A stretch of 16,867 nucleotides of DNA from Balneolales bacterium. GTDB taxonomy: Bacteria; Bacteroidota; Rhodothermia; Balneolales; Balneolaceae. The DNA lies in contig JAURMN010000053.1 in the NCBI GenBank assembly GCA_030830725.1, positions 1 to 16,867 of the forward strand, given 5' to 3'. The position numbers and the translations under genes are program-made. Positions 15,394-16,867 of this stretch are shown piece after piece (positions within the stretch are counted from its first letter, which is position 1; the number at the start of each line of letters is the position of its first letter). Under the pieces are notes generated by a model. That model saw only the letters and a list, made by a program, of their open reading frames with translations, made no database searches and was not told the DNA's origin.

Positions 15394-16867
15394 ATGGGAA
15401 AAATAATTGGAATAGACTTGGGAACAACCAACTCCTGCGTATCTGTCATGGAGGGTGGTGAACCCGTTGTAATTCAAAACTCTGAAGGAGGACGCACAAC
15501 CCCGTCTATCGTGGCCTTTACCAAAGATGGTGAACGCGTAGTCGGTGCTCCTGCCAAAAGACAAGCCATCACGAATCCTGAAAAGACGATCGCTTCGGTG
15601 AAGCGTTTCATGGGACGGATGTATCAGGAGGTTTCCGGTGAAATCGATCAAGTAGCCTATAAGGTGGAGAAAGCGGATGATGGTACAGCCCGAGTGAAAA
15701 TTGATGATCGACTCTATGCTCCTCAGGAAATTTCGGCCATGATTCTACAAAAAATGAAGCAGACGGCTGAGGAATACTTGGGCGAAAAAGTAACAGAAGC
15801 CGTGATTACAGTACCGGCCTATTTCAATGATGCTCAACGTAAAGCCACTCAGGAGGCCGGAAAAATTGCTGGCCTGGACGTAAAGAGAATTATCAATGAG
15901 CCTACTGCGGCAGCATTGGCGTATGGTTTAGATAAAAAAGACAAAGATCAGACGATCATCGTCTATGACCTTGGAGGGGGAACCTTTGACGTATCCGTTC
16001 TTGAGCTTGGCGATGGTGTCTTTGAAGTGAAAGCTACCAACGGGGATACCCACTTAGGGGGGGATGACTTTGATCAGCGTCTGATTGACTTCCTGGCCAA
16101 TGAGTTTAAAACTGCTGAGGGGGTAGATCTTCGTAAAGATCCAATGGCGATGCAACGTCTAAAGGATGCGGCAGAGAAAGCAAAAATTGAGCTTTCCAGT
16201 TCACAAAAAACCAATGTGAATCTGCCATTTATTACGGCTACCGACTCCGGTCCAAAGCACCTGAATGTGGACATTACCCGCGCAAAGTTTGAGCAACTGG
16301 CCGAAGATTTGGTAAAACGCACGATTGGACCTTGTGAAAAAGCAATCAAAGACGCCGGAATCAGCAAATCGGATATCGATCAGGTGATTTTGGTGGGAGG
16401 ATCGACTCGAATTCCAAAAATTCAGGAAGTGGTAAAAGAGTTCTTTGGAAAAGAGCCGAGTAAGGGGGTCAATCCTGATGAAGTGGTGGCTGTTGGAGCC
16501 GCAATTCAGGGCGGTGTATTAACCGGTGATGTACAAGATGTGGTTCTCTTGGATGTGACTCCGCTGACCTTAGGTATTGAGACTCTCGGTGGCGTAATGA
16601 CCAAGCTGATCGAATCCAATAGTACGATCCCGACCAGCAAGACCGAAGTGTTCTCCACGGCCGCTGATAACCAAAGCAGCGTAGAGATTCATATTCTTCA
16701 GGGTGAGCGTGCTCGTGCAACGGACAACCGTACCCTTGGGCGTTTCCACTTAGACGGGATCCCACCTGCCCCACGCGGAATTCCCCAGATCGAGGTTACC
16801 TTCGATATGGATGCCAATGGGGTGCTGAAAGTAAGCGCCAAAGATAAAGGCACTGGTAAAGAGCAAA
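15394..16867 (+). CDS. dnaK: Chaperone protein DnaK (Hsp70), 5' part, truncated by the window end
   Basis: The frame is open from ATG 15394 to the last base, giving 491 complete codons of an expected ~630-640. DnaK uses ATP binding and hydrolysis to grip and release exposed hydrophobic peptides, working with DnaJ and GrpE in the cytoplasm. The nucleotide-binding domain is complete: GIDLGTTNSCV (6-16), DLGGGTFDVSVL (192-203) and GGSTRIP (335-341). The interdomain linker VVLLD (383-387) follows, then the first part of the substrate-binding beta domain, starting VTPLTLGIETLGGVMTKLI. The lid is beyond the window. The 65-base gap after hsp20 contains no CIRCE element and no convincing promoter, so readthrough from the hsp20 promoter is possible, though a separate weak promoter cannot be excluded. 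Confidence 0.98.
   Translation, partial: MGKIIGIDLGTTNSCVSVMEGGEPVVIQNSEGGRTTPSIVAFTKDGERVVGAPAKRQAITNPEKTIASVKRFMGRMYQEVSGEIDQVAYKVEKADDGTARVKIDDRLYAPQEISAMILQKMKQTAEEYLGEKVTEAVITVPAYFNDAQRKATQEAGKIAGLDVKRIINEPTAAALAYGLDKKDKDQTIIVYDLGGGTFDVSVLELGDGVFEVKATNGDTHLGGDDFDQRLIDFLANEFKTAEGVDLRKDPMAMQRLKDAAEKAKIELSSSQKTNVNLPFITATDSGPKHLNVDITRAKFEQLAEDLVKRTIGPCEKAIKDAGISKSDIDQVILVGGSTRIPKIQEVVKEFFGKEPSKGVNPDEVVAVGAAIQGGVLTGDVQDVVLLDVTPLTLGIETLGGVMTKLIESNSTIPTSKTEVFSTAADNQSSVEIHILQGERARATDNRTLGRFHLDGIPPAPRGIPQIEVTFDMDANGVLKVSAKDKGTGKEQ

Noticed and set aside
1..16867. CRISPR arrays, tRNA/rRNA genes, insertion sequences, prophage or defence islands
   Set aside because: No direct-repeat arrays, transposase or integrase motifs, or RNA-gene signatures were seen. 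The CPBP protease alone is not evidence of a defence or bacteriocin locus.

Overview
The window reads as ordinary chromosome of a Gram-negative bacterium, most likely in the Bacteroidota/Rhodothermota/Balneolota neighbourhood. This is inferred from gene content: a DUF4199-like tail, a CBS-pair protein with an ACT-like tail, a very large periplasmic TPR protein, a lipoprotein with a VCBS/FG-GAP-like propeller, and weak or absent Shine-Dalgarno sequences. No tRNA, rRNA, CRISPR array, insertion sequence or phage gene was seen. Coding density is high and the longest gap between genes is about 140 bases.

Left part (1-4418, + strand). The tail of a small membrane protein is followed by a tight run: a CPBP-family membrane protease, a DUF2007 protein and the CDP-diacylglycerol synthase CdsA. 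These overlap by 32 and 8 bases and are probably co-transcribed. Then come an L-Ala-D/L-Glu-type dipeptide epimerase (muropeptide recycling) and, after a 106-base gap, a TIGR01777-type SDR protein. The theme is envelope lipid and cell-wall metabolism.

Middle (4410-9219). A 933-residue lipoprotein lies on the - strand, the only - strand gene. It converges on the SDR gene with a 9-base overlap and diverges from a small membrane protein with a PH-like tail, which is followed closely by the ribosome-associated GTPase HflX. Both the lipoprotein and HflX appear to start with TTG.

Right part (9265-16867, + strand). A CBS-pair protein precedes a secreted TPR protein of about 1070 residues with roughly 24 repeats. 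EPSP synthase (AroA) follows, then a small heat-shock protein (Hsp20) and the first 491 codons of DnaK, which runs off the end.

The most notable regulatory signal is a near-consensus sigma-54 (-24/-12) promoter 50 bases upstream of hsp20, with an inverted repeat at an activator-like distance upstream. It suggests that the hsp20-dnaK chaperone pair is under RpoN and enhancer-binding-protein control. I did not find a clear new multi-gene system. The best candidates for novelty are this chaperone promoter and the divergent lipoprotein/PH-membrane-protein pair.
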